A stretch of 64,000 nucleotides of DNA from Chionoecetes opilio (GCA_016584305.1 JACEEZ010000454.1:1-64000), one strand, 5' to 3'. Positions 1 through 10,745 are shown, counted from the stretch's first letter. The notes: generated by a model not told the origin, from the sequence alone. Program-made: numbers and translations.

Positions 1-1345
1 AGGACACTGTGGTTTGATTTGAGATGATGTTGAGTGACATGATGTCAAGATGAGGTACGTTAGTGAAACCCCACAATAGCTAACAAGGAGATGAAGTTTG
101 AGTGTCTGAGTATGCAATGATGTGGTGATCCTTAGTGAAAACCACATGAGCTCAAGAGATGCTGAATGCTTGACTGAGTAGGAAGGCTAAGTTAGGCTCA
201 GTAGGAGAAGAGTCAAGTGTTGTGGTGAATGGGGATGACTCTGATGATGACAGGATTTGGATGGTGGGTGGGAATGAAATAAAGAGAACGAAGAGTACAA
301 GTATCTGGGTATTTGGTTGGATGATAAAGGCTATGAGAAAACTAAACATGAGAGGATAGCTAGAGCCAACCAGTGGGTTGGAAGGCTAGGCAGTGTGGCA
401 AGATGTCGGGCCAACAAATATGAAATGGTGAGAGGACTATGGAAGGGTGTGGCAGTCCCTAGCATTATGTATGGCCTGGAAACAATGGTGTGGTCTAGGA
501 AGGAGTTGGACAGATTGGAAGTAACACAGAACAAAGCAGGCAGAATAGCATTAGGAGCCAATAGGTATATGGCAGTGGAAGCAATTAGAGGAGACATGGG
601 ATGGAGCACGTTCAGAGAGAGGATAGCAAAGGCAGGACTGAGGTACAGAGCTAGACTGCAACGAATGGATGACAGCAAATAGGCAAGCAAGGTTTGGGGC
701 TGGAATATGTATGGGAAGTGGATGAAAGACTCGGTAAAAGTGGAAAGATGGACAGGTGAACTGGGAATGTTTGTGACAGGAGTGATGAGACATGGGAGTA
801 TGGCTGTATGCAAAAAGGAAATAAATAGGAAGTGAAGAAAAAGGGAAAGAAGAATGGCTGAGGGGAATGAGTGAGAAATCAACACTGGAATGGTACAGGA
901 GAAAGGACCAGCCACGGTATGAAAGGTTCTATGATGGTGGCTATGGAGGGGACCTACTCTTCAGAGCCAGGACAAAGTCGCTGGAGGTATGTACAGTCGT
1001 ATGTACAGATGGAAGAATGATGGCAGCAAGGTGTGTGAGATGTGTGTGACAGGAGTGGATGAAACCGTGGAGCACTTGATGCTGGAATGTGAACGGTATG
1101 AGTATGCTAGAACAAAGATGTTGGAGGTAGTGGAAGGAGAGGTCGGAGTGGAAGAATGGCGAGAGATGAGAGACAGGAGAGTGGAGATGGAGTACCTGCT
1201 GGGGTTGTGTGCTGAGTGGAGGAGTGACAGTCGTGTGATTGAGAGTGTAAAAGAATTCTTGGAGAATTCGTGGAGAGCACGTAGGAGAGAGCATGAAAGG
1301 CAGGGGGCCCCTCAGTGATGGGGGACCCCGTATGAATGTGATGCA
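1..1345 (+). mobile_element. LINE, 3' end of reverse-transcriptase ORF plus short 3'UTR
   Basis: The left edge of the window lies inside a non-LTR retrotransposon. Residues after the palm/thumb of a LINE reverse transcriptase are readable (YLGIWLDDKGYEKTKHER, then VPSIMYGLETMVW near 455-490). The frame is broken by a stop at 680-682 and a frameshift before 867. It resumes near 989 with a C-terminal zinc knuckle, CEMC followed by H and C in VEHLMLEC, and ends at the stop at 1316-1318. The opposite-strand ORFs here are shadows. Clade is uncertain because the RT core lies upstream of the window. Decayed, so non-functional. Confidence 0.8.
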
Positions 1346-1411
1346 GAGAGAGGAAGGAGGGGAAAAAGAAATCCCTAGTTTTGCTTCCCCCTTTTGCTTC
1401 TCTCCCAACTA

Positions 1412-1790
1412 GTCCAGTCAAAATACGAAAAAAAAAACCTTTACCCTGAACAAATTCCAAGAAAGCGTTTTATTGTTTTTTTTGGTAGTATTACATGTAG
1501 GGAAAAACATACTAAAAGTTTACCAAAATATGGTTACCACAAAGGGTCCAAATGTGACGTCAAAGAATATGGCCGCCAAAGCTATAAAATGTTAAGGGGA
1601 TCGTTTCCCCTATCGGGCAATTTTTTTTTTTATTGAACCTACAAACGTGAAAAGTTGGTATAGATAACGTAAAATTTATTCTAAGAACTTTTTGTTCAGG
1701 AAAAAAATTGATTTTCTCATAGAAAACTAATTACGGATAGAAAACGTGATTTTAGGGGGGGGGTTTCCAAACCCTACTCCCACGAGTTTT
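1412..1790 (+). repeat. Left terminal inverted repeat of the 1412-4223 element
   Basis: Reverse-complement match to 3885-4223. Shared landmarks in order are the CCAGTCAAAATACG terminus, a T-rich run, CTACATGTA/TACATGTAG, a GGCGGCCAT box, and AAACGTGATTTTAGGGGG at the inner end. Confidence 0.85.
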
Positions 1791-2039
1791 TGACGTAGGG
1801 CGATGATTGGGTATCATTGGATACGGAAAGACTTGGGCTACAAATTTAAGTAAGCACTTTTTTTATTTTCCTCCTCTGAAATTAAAAAAAAAATCAGTAA
1901 AAAGTTCAAAATGTTAGGTTAAAATCTAATTTCTTTCTAATTTCTAATTTCTAAAATTTAATTTCTCGCCTTTCAGTGTCTATCATATTTTTGTATATAA
2001 GGTGACTCGCCTTTCAGCGTCTATGAACTTTCACCATAA

Positions 2040-3336
2040 CCCACCATCCCTCTTTGAGGCAAAACATCTCTTACGTCAAACCAAACAAAGCACAACTGAT
2101 GGCTGCTATAAAAGAACAGAGTTCAGATGACGCAGTACTCAAGGATGTACCAGAAGGAACATAATGTTCTTGACGGAGGTTCTCTTCTCCATCGACTGAA
2201 GTGGTCAGAAGGAAAGACTATTGTTCAATCGCTGACGACTATGCATCTTTCACAGTAAAGCACTATGGTAAGGCTACGATAGTATTTGATGGTTACATTG
2301 GAGGACCAAACACTAAGGACATTACTCATCAGAGACGGCGCAAAAATCGAACAAGTAACAAAGTGAACATTGCGGAAGGAACGAAATTTGTCGGGAAAAA
2401 GGGGGATTTCCTTTCTAATGTGGAGAACAAACAGTCTCTTATCAATCTGATTTCACAACGCATGAAGGACAGAGGTTGCAACGTAATACAATCAGAGGGG
2501 ATGCAGATGTGGAGATTGTTAAGGCAGCAGTGTCAATGTCATCCAACAAAAGGACTAGTCTCATTGGCGAAGATACAGATCTATTGGTGTTGTTACTTCA
2601 TCACGCGTCAACCAGCGATGGCAACAAGCTTTATTTCTACTCGGATAAAGGGAGTCCTGCAACAGTATACGACATTAGGTTATGAAAAAGTTGCTTGGAA
2701 ACGATGTCTGCAGCAGTCTTCTGTTCCTGCATGCATTCACGGGATGCGATACCACTTCCGCGGTTTTTGGAATCGGAAAAAAAACTCGCTCTACACAAGG
2801 TTTTGAAGGGAGACTCTGTCTTCAATAGCTGTGCTAAGATGTTTACCACACCTAAGAAAAATAGCTGAGATTGAAGACGCTGGGTGTAAAGCGATGGTGG
2901 CATTGTTCGGGGCAAACCTGGAGACAATCTGTCTGCAATGAGGTATTCTAGTCTCTGCCGAAAAGTTGGTTCAGCCAAAAGCTTTATTACACCTGAACGA
3001 CTGCCACCGACCTCCTCTGCAACGAAGTATCATGCCCTTCGGAGTTACCTCCAAGTGATGCTTTGGATGGACAATGGTGAGGCCATGGACACTACTGAAT
3101 GGGGATGGGAATTGCAGAACAACAGTCTAGTTCCAGTGATGATGGATACTTCACCTGCGCCAGAAAAACTTCTGAAAATAATTCACTGCAATTGTTCTCG
3201 TGGTTGTAGTACACTTCGGTGCACTTGCAAAACACACGGACTTATCTGTTCACGGGTATGCGGACCATGTCAAGAAGGGCATTGTGACAATATGAGTGAG
3301 GAAGCAGTGTCTGATGATGAAAATAGAGACTATTAA
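2040..3336 (+). pseudogene. Broken gene: PIN/FEN-like nuclease with C-terminal CXC cysteine cluster
   Basis: A coding relic read in pieces across several frameshifts. It begins near 2040 (PPSLFEAKHLLRQT), continues with VLDGGSLLHRL (about 2166), SIADDYASFTVKHYGKA (2224 on), GDADVEIVKAA (about 2499), LIGEDTDLLVLLLHH, LFLHAFTGCDTTSAVFG (about 2720), and ERLPPTSSATKYHALRSY. It ends in a cysteine cluster, CNCSRGCSTLRCTCKTHG then CSRVCGPCQ, with the stop at 3334-3336. The acidic patches (DADVE, GEDTD) resemble the metal-binding site of PIN/XPG-like nucleases; the end resembles tesmin-type CXC domains. Both assignments are inference from motifs. Similar proteins recur in arthropods and cnidarians as uncharacterised multi-copy genes. 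At least four frameshifts or stops make this copy non-coding. Confidence 0.7.
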
Positions 3337-3884
3337 ACTGACATTCAGTGATGAAGTAGGTCTTAAAATGCACTGTGTATTCTATAATTTTTAGAAATGT
3401 ACATGTATGTCATGACGTCATTGATGACGTCATGACCTCGCCTGTCCGTGTAGTTAGTATAAAACTTTGTATAAAAATTGTTATATCAACATATATAGTA
3501 TAAAAAATGTAAACTCTTCTGTAACCTACAGCTACAGCTTTGAAATAAGGAAATAGTGGTTATTTTTAGTGCGATGGCTGTCATCGTCTTATGACGTCAT
3601 AGTTAGACCTTTGTGGTGATCAATTTTTGTAAACTTTTAGTATGTTGTTCCCCACATATAATGTATAGGTGTATAGTCCCTCAAATAGTCCCTCAAAGTA
3701 AAAAAAATGAAAAAAAATGAAAATTTTCATTTTTTATTTATTTTTTATTTTTGAGGGGCTATAATTTTTTATCTAATTAGAAAATCAAAAAAAATCGCCC
3801 TTGACGTCCTAGTGGCTTTATTCCTCTTTCGAATGACACCTCTACCGACTCTCTCCGACTGATATTGACGGAGGAGTAGTCTTT

Positions 3885-4223
3885 GGGGGGGACCCCCCTA
3901 AAATCACGTTTTCTTTCGCTAACTCGTTTTCTATGCGTCAAATCAAAATTTTCCCAAAAGACGACCCCTATTTTTTTTACTTGTTTTATATATGTACCAA
4001 GTTTCAAAGATGTAGGTTTAATAATAAAGAAAAAAAAAAAATTGGGGAGTCGATCCTTTATAGCTTTGGCGGCCATATTCTTTGACGTCACATTTGAACC
4101 CTTTGTGGTAACCATATTTTGGTAAACTTTTAGTATGTTTTTCCCTACATGTAATACTACCAAAAAAAACAATAAAACGCTTTCTTGGAATTTGTTCAGG
4201 GTCAAACCGTATTTTGACTGGAC
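3885..4223 (-). repeat. Right terminal inverted repeat of the 1412-4223 element
   Basis: Inverted partner of 1412-1790; see that entry for the shared landmarks. The open reading frames overlapping it have no homologue I recognise and are products of the repeat. Confidence 0.85.
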
Positions 4224-4225
4224 TA

Positions 4226-4544
4226 AACAGATTACGTGTGTGGGAGAACGCCGGACCAAAGGCTTCACTGACAGCATCTGCTGGGTGACTCCCAAATCAA
4301 GATCAAGATCAAGTCCAAGACTTCAAGTTCGGTATTTGTTGTTTACCTGCCGCGCGGCGCTATTTCTTAAGGGATTACGGTTACGACTGCTGCTGCCTGG
4401 TGCAACCTCCTATTTGATCCTTAGAGAAGTCGGGAGTTGATGAACGAGTAAGAATAAGAAAGGAAAAAGGAATATTGACGAAGAAACAAGTAAAATCACA
4501 GCAAATCATATTGAGAAGATATTTATTTGTGATTCACAGCAACC
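4226..4544 (+). promoter_or_regulatory. Putative SEH1 promoter and 5'UTR
   Basis: Unique-looking sequence between the transposon end and the SEH1 start codon. No TATA box is convincing. A short CG-rich patch (TGCCGCGCGGCGC, about 4347-4360) and a GATCAAGATCAAGATCAAG triplication (about 4301-4318) are visible. An in-frame TGA at 4530-4532 closes the frame just before the ATG. Transcription start is not determinable from sequence, and some of the promoter could lie inside the upstream element. Confidence 0.4.
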
Positions 4545-4655
4545 ATGTATGTGGCCAAAAGTATGAACGCCGAACACAAGGATCTCATTCATGATGTAGC
4601 GTTTGACTTCTATGGACGACGGATGGCTACGTGCTCGAGTGACCAGAGTGTGAAG
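4545..4655 (+). CDS. SEH1: SEH1 nucleoporin, coding exon 1 (residues 1-37)
   Basis: Start codon at 4545 with A at -3 and an in-frame stop 12 bases upstream. The translation contains [19 protein letters not shown] and CSSDQSVK, which matches the start of the first WD40 blade of animal SEH1 almost residue for residue. The exon ends in phase 0 at a consensus donor (GTATGT). SEH1 is a small beta-propeller that binds Nup85 in the Y complex of the nuclear pore and Mios in GATOR2, so it acts at the pore, kinetochores and lysosome-linked mTORC1 control (known for the family). The next coding exon is 20.4 kb downstream. Confidence 0.95.
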
Positions 4656-5040
4656 GTATGTGAGTCAGATAACCTTGAAATGTTGGTAACCCGAGTAGGG
4701 TAGGGATAATGGTCAATTTGGTAAAACTGCATAAGCACTGCTCCGAGCTTATCTGAATTAGATTACAGCAGCATATGGGGTAAAGATTAGTTTTATCAAC
4801 CCTCCTTTTTCAGATGAATCTATAATTTTCTGATAGATTTTGATGTGTTTTGAAGAAAGAATCTGATGTTTGTTATTCTTGGCAATCACTAATTTTATTT
4901 ATACCCCTTACCGGTAACCTCACCTGTAAAAAAAATGGTATTATTCCAGATGAACACCGAATTCACTTTGGTGGACGAAACAATTTTTTTCTGGCGAGTT
5001 TTGATGTGATTTGAATTAATCTGGGGTAAAGATTTGTTTT
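4656..5040. other. SEH1 intron 1, proximal part, no element recognised
   Basis: AT-rich intronic sequence with a partial local repeat: GGGTAAAGATTAGTTTTATC near 4779 recurs with small changes near 5024. No coding potential or TIR pair seen. Confidence 0.5.
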
Positions 5041-5373
5041 ATCGGTAGCCACCCAATGCGGCCGCGGGCCCCATGCGGCCGCCGTCCCCGGCGGACTAAG
5101 TCTGTATTTACCTAGTTGTGATATACGGGAAATGGGTTATAACACTGGTGGGGTCCCGTCTCCTTGTCTCAATGGGTCAATCTTAGCTTTAAAAACATGA
5201 ATACTTTTGGTATCTATAATTTCACTGTCCAGCAGGCTATTCCACATATCAATGCACCGATAGGGAAAACGGTTAATTTATAGTTTCACTCAACCAACGA
5301 TTTTCTGTTGCGCCTTATGTTTTTCTGATGTGTTTTTATGCGTTTTGAATGAATCTGCTAACCGTTTCTGTCG

Positions 5374-5419
<46 letters not shown>

Positions 5420-5565
5420 TGCAAAAATGAAAAAAAAAAAAAAATGAACCTAAACCTAATCTAACCTTTACCTATACCTAATCTAACCCATACCTAACCT
5501 AACCGCATGGGGCCCGCGGCCGCATTGGGGATACACCGGCGGCCGCATTGGGTATACTGTACACC
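5041..5565. repeat. Small fold-back element with CG-rich, NotI-containing arms
   Basis: Left arm 5047-5085 (CCCAATGCGGCCGCGGGCC) is the inverted partner of 5503-5530, and GCGGCCGC occurs four times in the two arms. The interior holds AACCTAA-type tracts and a long T run. No coding sequence. Probably a short MITE-like fold-back. Confidence 0.6.
5377..5418. repeat. Poly(T) run of about 42
   Basis: Uninterrupted T homopolymer inside the CG-armed fold-back, followed by an A-rich stretch. Length is likely polymorphic or assembly-sensitive. Confidence 0.9.
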
Positions 5566-5749
5566 GTTTTATCGCCCCTGCCTTATCACGCTTACTACCT
5601 TAGTAAGGGTCCTACTAAATAGCGTCCACTAGCGTCCACTAGCGTCTACAACCCTAAATTGATCACTGTTTAATGTACTTCCTATTTAAAACACATCCTC
5701 ATCGCTTTTTACAGCATATCTGATTTTTTCGCATTTTCGTACCAACCAC

Positions 5750-6003
5750 TCACAACGCTCACAACCGAGAAGTCCCGCCGGGTTCGATCCCCGGGCGGAG
5801 CGAAGATAGATGGATGGTCTTTCTTAAAACCCGAGCCCCTGTCCACCCAGCAGTGAATGGGTACCGGGTGTTAGCCGGGGGTTTGTGACCCCCCTCGATC
5901 GATCCCGGGGTGGTGGCTTCGGCCAACACTAACTAAGCTGCAGCGGTAGATCACTACGGCTCTGACGAATTATCCTCTAAACAAACAACAAACAAACAAA
6001 CAA
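5750..6003 (+). mobile_element. tRNA-Val-derived SINE, 5'-damaged copy
   Basis: Starts in the anticodon arm of a tRNA-like head (CGCTCACAACCGAG), followed by a B box (GGGTTCGATCCCCGGG). The body shared with three other copies follows (CACCCAGCAGTGAATGGG, TGTTAGCCGGGGGTTTGTGA), and the end is a (CAAA)n tail at 6003. The A-box half is missing. Confidence 0.8.
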
Positions 6004-6022
6004 CCCCACACCGATCAGGGGT

Positions 6023-6495
6023 CTAACAGTAAAGTCGCCACCTGCAATAAGTCGCTAGCCGCCAAATATTACGAATTATAGCATTTCTACTGATTTTTAT
6101 GTGCCACTGAAGATGATACATAGTAGTTTATATCATGACTGTATAATCTACCCTGTTTCAGCGTTGTTTTATGCTTTGTATCTGCGAGTATATACGGTTT
6201 CAAATTTCACTACGCGTTTTTATTTCGGGCGACGACGACGTACGGAGGAGACTCGGTAAATAAACACTAGATGGCGACTTTATTGTTGGTGGCCACTCTG
6301 GTGATATTTTTGTCATTTGTTCATTTATAGCCGCCATACTATGACACAGATGAAGACACAAAATGACACAGACTCTCCAGATAGCCCCTTCTAACTTTCC
6401 TGAAATCATGCTTGTAGAAATGTAAGTATTAACGCCACCACAGGTCTGTAAACAGAAAAAAAAGTTGTCCTGGCGACTTTACTGTTATCTACGGT
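6023..6495 (+). mobile_element. MITE with GTAGATAACAGTAAAGTCGCC ends
   Basis: Right end GGCGACTTTACTGTTATC (about 6471-6488) mirrors the left TAACAGTAAAGTCGCC (6024 on). Nearly the same 485-bp sequence with clean TA duplications occurs at 57061-57545, and an inverted partial copy lies at about 8460-8655. Non-coding. Confidence 0.7.
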
Positions 6496-6930
6496 TGTGG
6501 ACGCAAAATCCATAACATTTTTATATGTCATGTACTCTTTTATTTTGTGCAGAGATGTTAGGAAAATCACAGATATGCTGTAAAAAGCAATGAGGATGTG
6601 TTTTAAATAGGAAATACATTAAACAGTGATCAATTTTGGGTTGTAGACGCTAGTGGACGCTGTTTAGTATTTACTAAACAGCGTCCACTAGCGTCTACAA
6701 CCCTAAATTGATCACTGTTTAATGTATTTCCTATTTAAAACACATCCTCATCGAATTTTACAGCATATCTGTGATTTTCTCGCATTTTTGTACCAATTCC
6801 TCACACCGATCATGGGTCTAGTGGACGGAAACTCCATAACAAATTTATATGTCCTGTACTCTTTTATTTTGTGCAGAGATGTTCGGAAAATCACAAAATA
6901 TGCTGTAAAAAGCGATGAGGATGTGTCAAC

Positions 6931-6961
6931 TTCCGCGAGAGAGAGAGAGAGAGAGAGAGAG
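6931..6961. repeat. (GA)n microsatellite
   Basis: GA repeat following CAACTTCCGC. The same CTTCCGC-(GA)n-AGTTTTGAGTTTGA context recurs at 8302-8350. Confidence 0.9.
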
Positions 6962-7217
6962 ACAGTTTTGAGTTTGAGTTTTGGTCCTTTGCATGACATG
7001 AACTTGGACCGTTGCTTGCCGCATTGGAACGCAGATTATGAAAGGTATTTAGCAAGATTTACCTTACCAACACAAAGGTAAGAAACTGACTTCTAACGGG
7101 AACCATACTTGGTTCTCTTCCAGCGCAGCGCAGCGCAGTGTGTAAGGGAAAGGGCAGATTGTGTTACTTACATCCCTACACATGATATGATGTGTCGATG
7201 ACACTGACACACTAGTA

Positions 7218-7285
7218 CAGTCAAAACTCGATATAACGGACCTGGATATAACGGAATTCGGATATAACGGACTCCATTTGCGTGA

Positions 7286-7331
<46 letters not shown>

Positions 7332-8038
7332 CATATTAGACCGGTTATCGCCGCTCGAATTGTCAACTCAACATAACTGTATTATTTTCTCTTTTTATTT
7401 TGGAATGCTTGGGTTTTAAGGAGTTTTGATGTATCACATATTAAGATATAATATTATAAGGAAAGAGCCTGTGTTGCTAGTGATTTAGTGGTAGAAGGTG
7501 TGTATTGTTTAAAATAGTGACTATTAGTGTTATGGCGTGGCCGCTGCTACGTCTCCCTATCACCTCAGCACCCTAAATCACCCCTATCTAAGGTGACATG
7601 CAGTGCTACACTGACCTAAATAGTGACACGTGTATAAACTGTACTCCACAACCATATAATATATATAATAATGAGCATTAGTCATGATAATAAGCAATAT
7701 CTTTGGAAGCCATGGCTGAATCTGGCTCGTAGTAATTTGTTTACCTTTCACTAGAGCTTGAGCTTGACTAGCTACACGGTCTGGTTGTGTTTGTGATTAT
7801 TTCTCATTTATTTCACGTGTAGGAGCGGACCAAATTCAGCATGTAGTGCCAGTCACTGTTTACCTCCCAACATAGCTACACAGTCTGGTTGTGTTTGTGA
7901 TTATTTCTCATTGATTTCACAATTTTTCCGTTTTCATATATTTTTCCACCACTGGGAAAATACCCTCGCTATAACAGACAATCTGCTTTAACGGACCACT
8001 CCTCCCCCCCTTTAGTCCGTTATATCGAGGTTTGACTG
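7218..8038 (+). mobile_element. Tigger/pogo-like element, CAGTCAAAACTCG family
   Basis: Ends CAGTCAAAACTCGATATAAC and the inverse ATATCGAGGTTTGACTG, flanked by TA at 7216-7217 and 8039-8040. The left terminal repeat carries the word ATATAACGGA at 7231, 7246 and 7262. Interior is non-coding, with a poly(T) run 7289-7331. Related copies lie at 18461-19267 and 51441-51929. Confidence 0.85.
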
Positions 8039-8119
8039 TACTATCATTATAATCGGTACGATAATGTGGGCTACAAAAGTTCACAACCCTGATGATTGTC
8101 CCTGGCAAATCTCTGCCAC

Positions 8120-8240
8120 CAGGGTTGTGAATTGTACGATAATTATCGTATTTGTACGATAATTTGACTATCCGTACGATGTACGATGCATGGTTGAGAA
8201 TCGTACACGAAAATACGATAATTGACTCACAAATATAATT
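8120..8240. repeat. Dispersed TACGATAAT motif cluster
   Basis: Several copies of TACGATAAT or its complement ATTATCGTA within 120 bp, including a short palindrome TACGATAATTATCGTA near 8138. Function unknown; it may be the subterminal part of an element whose ends I cannot place. Confidence 0.5.
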
Positions 8241-8308
8241 ACACTATAAAGTCATACAAAACTTGTCATCGAAAAAAAGAAAAAAAATATTGTCGCTGTC
8301 AACTTCCG

Positions 8309-8340
<32 letters not shown>

Positions 8341-8662
8341 TTTTGAGTTTGACTTTTGGTCCTTTGCATGACATGGATTTGGACCGTGTAGGGATGTAAG
8401 TAATATAATCTGCCTTTTCCCTTACAACTGCGCTGCGCTGGAAGAGACCATATATATACTCGAGGCGTATATACTCGCAGATAAGATACAAAGCATAAAA
8501 CAATGCTGAAACAGGGTAGATTATACAGTCATGATATAAACTACTGTGTATCATCTTCAGTGGCACATAAAAATCAGTAGTAATGCTATAATTTGTAATA
8601 TATGGCGGCTGGCGACTTTATTGCAGGTGGCGACTTTACTGTTAGACCCCTGATCGGTGTGG

Positions 8663-8925
8663 GGTTGTTTGTTTGTTTGTTGTTTGTTTAGAGGATAATT
8701 CGTCAGAGCCGTAGTGATCTACCGCTGCAGCTTAGTTAGTGTTGGCCGAAGCCACCACCCCGGGATCGATCGAGGGGGGTCACAAACCCCCGGCTAACAC
8801 CCGGTACCCATTCACTGCTGGGTGGACAGGGGCTCAGGTTTTAAGAAAGACCACCCATCTATCTTCGCTCCGCCCGGGGATCGAACCCGGCGGGACTTCT
8901 CGGTTGTGAGCCGAGTGGTTGGTAC
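8663..8925 (-). mobile_element. tRNA-Val-derived SINE, minus-strand copy
   Basis: Tail (TTTG)n on the left, body with CATTCACTGCTGGGTGGAC, and the tRNA-like head on the right (B box GGGGATCGAACCCG, anticodon arm CGGTTGTGAGCCGAG). The outer A-box end is lost, as in the copy at 5750; the two copies face each other within the paired elements. Confidence 0.8.
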
Positions 8926-10185
8926 GAAAATGCGAAAAAATCAGATATGCTGTAAAAAGCGATTAGGATGTGTTTTAAATAGGAAATACATTAAACAGTG
9001 ATCAATTTAGGGTTGTAGACGCTAGTGGACGCTATATAGTAGATCCGCCTTAGTAAGACGTCAGAAAATTTACAGTTATTTTAAACAGAAACGGTTAAGT
9101 TAGGTTAAATCAGATTAGGTTAGATTAGGTTAGAGGTGGGATTTGGTTTAGTAACAGATGATATCAAGAATTTTTTTCTTCTTCAAAACTTTTCATTGCA
9201 AAGCGGAACAAGATTTGCGGGGTGGAGCGGGCACCCACCCCCACAAAAAAAAAAAATTACTACCGGGAAAAACGAATGCTAGATTCATTCAAAGTAAATC
9301 AAATCTGTTCAGGAAAACAAAGTTTCAACCTCGAAATCGTGGGATGACTTAAACCGTAAATTTACCAAAAATTGATTTCCAAGAACAAACATTAAAATTC
9401 TATAGTCCTTTCCCGCCCTTATTTGTGGGGGGTTTTCCTCCAGACCTTCACAGATCCCTTCCGATACCTCTAAAATGTAATTATAAAGTGGGGGATATAT
9501 GCCCTCCCCTCCCCTAAACGACACCCCTGAATTCCTCGAAAATATAATATGGTTAATATTACTAATCTAACCTCACTAATAACCTTCTAGCGAGACTCCC
9601 CCCGAAATAATTACTAACCTAAACTAGCCTGGTTAAATTATAGTTCTTTCCCGCTCTTAGGTCTCACTAGGAGGTTATTGGTAAGGTTAGGTTAGGTTAT
9701 AGTGAGGTTAGGATAGTGATATCAGTGTTTTCATTTTCTTTTAAAGTAAGAGTTGAAATGAAGAAAATAGGAGGTGGAGATTGATTGAAAGCCTAGCGAA
9801 GCGAGGCGCTGCTTGATAGGCCAGGGGCCCGGGGGTCGCCGAGGCCCCCGGAAGCCCACGCCTTTGAAGGTGTTAAAATATGCATTCTGGCTGTTTTTCA
9901 GGGTCAAATTCACTCCTTTCATACAATATTTGGTATTATTCTAGTGTTTGCCCATACTCCCCCTCTCCCACAAAACAAGCTTGGGGACCTGGGGGAATGC
10001 GGGATATTTGGCTGGGGTACAAAATATGCGTCGCAACCACATAGTTTTTGAGTTAGGGGTGTTGAAAAAATTCCCTAGATCTAGGGAAAATTCATTGTAT
10101 TTCTGCCGAGTCCAGAGACGTGTCAACCTGATGATCCTCACAGAATGATGACCGAAGTGTCGAGAACCCCCCCCACAACCGCTAG

Positions 10186-10300
10186 GAGGTTAGGTTAGGT
10201 TAGGTTAGGTTAGATTTGGTTAGGATAGGTTAGATTTGGTTAGGTTAGCTTAGGTTAGATTTGGTTAGGTTAGGTTATCGGTGGGTCAAGCCCACCGCTA
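10186..10300 (+). repeat. Degenerate (TTAGG)n tract
   Basis: Runs of TTAGG/TTAGGTTTGG units, the telomere repeat type of arthropods. Located next to inverted-repeat arm A and bounded by GGGTCAAGCCCACC on the right. Confidence 0.85.
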
Positions 10301-10554
10301 GGTTAGGTTAAATTTGGCAGTAAATTTCTAGTGTTTGCCCATACTCTCCCACTAACCCCCAAACAAGTTTGGGGACCTGTGGGAATGCGGGGTTTTCGGG
10401 TGGGAAACAAATTATACGTCGGAAACACGTAATTTTAGAGTTGTGTAGGGGGGGTAAAATTCCCTAGATCTAGGGTAATTTCCTTATCTAGAGAAATTTG
10501 CCTAGCAACAATTTACCTAACTTAGTCAAATTTAACCTAACCTGGCGGGGGACT

Positions 10555-10745
10555 TGACCCACCGATAACCTAACCTAACCAAAGTAACCTAAGCTAACCT
10601 AACTAAATCTAACCTAACCTAACCATACAAATCTAACCTAACCTAACCATACAAATCTAACCTAACCTAACCTAACCAAACCAAATCTAACCTAACCTAC
10701 CCAAATATAACCTACCGTAACCTAAACAAATCTAACCTAACCTCC
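10555..10745 (-). repeat. Degenerate (CCTAA)n tract
   Basis: CCTAACCTAA runs with AATCTAACC variants, in the opposite orientation to the tract at 10186-10300, as expected for the two arms of a fold-back. Confidence 0.85.

Larger units (their letters stand above)
1412..4223 (+). mobile_element. TIR-bounded DNA element carrying a broken nuclease-like/CXC gene
   Basis: The two ends are long imperfect inverted repeats. Bases 1412-1600 match the reverse complement of 4040-4223 almost base for base, and the similarity continues to about 1790 and 3885. Ends read GTCCAGTCAAAATACG inward and are flanked by TA on both sides (1410-1411 and 4224-4225), so a TA target duplication is likely. A subterminal part of the repeat recurs at about 3599-3660. 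Inside lies a plus-strand pseudogene (2040-3336). I do not recognise the element superfamily. Confidence 0.8.
5608..6672. mobile_element. Non-autonomous TIR element, copy 1 (AGCGTCCACTAGCGTC ends)
   Basis: Left end AGCGTCCACTAGCGTC... (5619 on) is mirrored by GACGCTAGTGGACGCT at about 6646-6662. The subterminal sequence AACACATCCTCATCG is also inverted at both sides. A tRNA-Val-derived SINE and a GTAGATAACAG-type MITE lie inside. No transposase sequence seen. Confidence 0.6.
6676..9045. mobile_element. Non-autonomous TIR element, copy 2, head-to-head with copy 1
   Basis: Left end ACTAAACAGCGTCCACTAGC at about 6674, right end inverted at about 9015-9042. It abuts copy 1, giving a near-perfect palindrome of about 190 bp centred at 6673. 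It contains a Tigger-like element, a SINE, two (GA)n tracts and a stretch (6920-7015) duplicated in direct orientation at 8299-8395. Confidence 0.6.

Noticed and set aside
331..915. 194-codon minus-strand ORF
   Set aside because: Antisense to LINE RT sequence that reads correctly on the plus strand.
2201..2806. 201-codon ORF as a single intact gene
   Set aside because: The family-like sequence leaves this frame near 2500 and continues in other frames; only the first half is meaningful.
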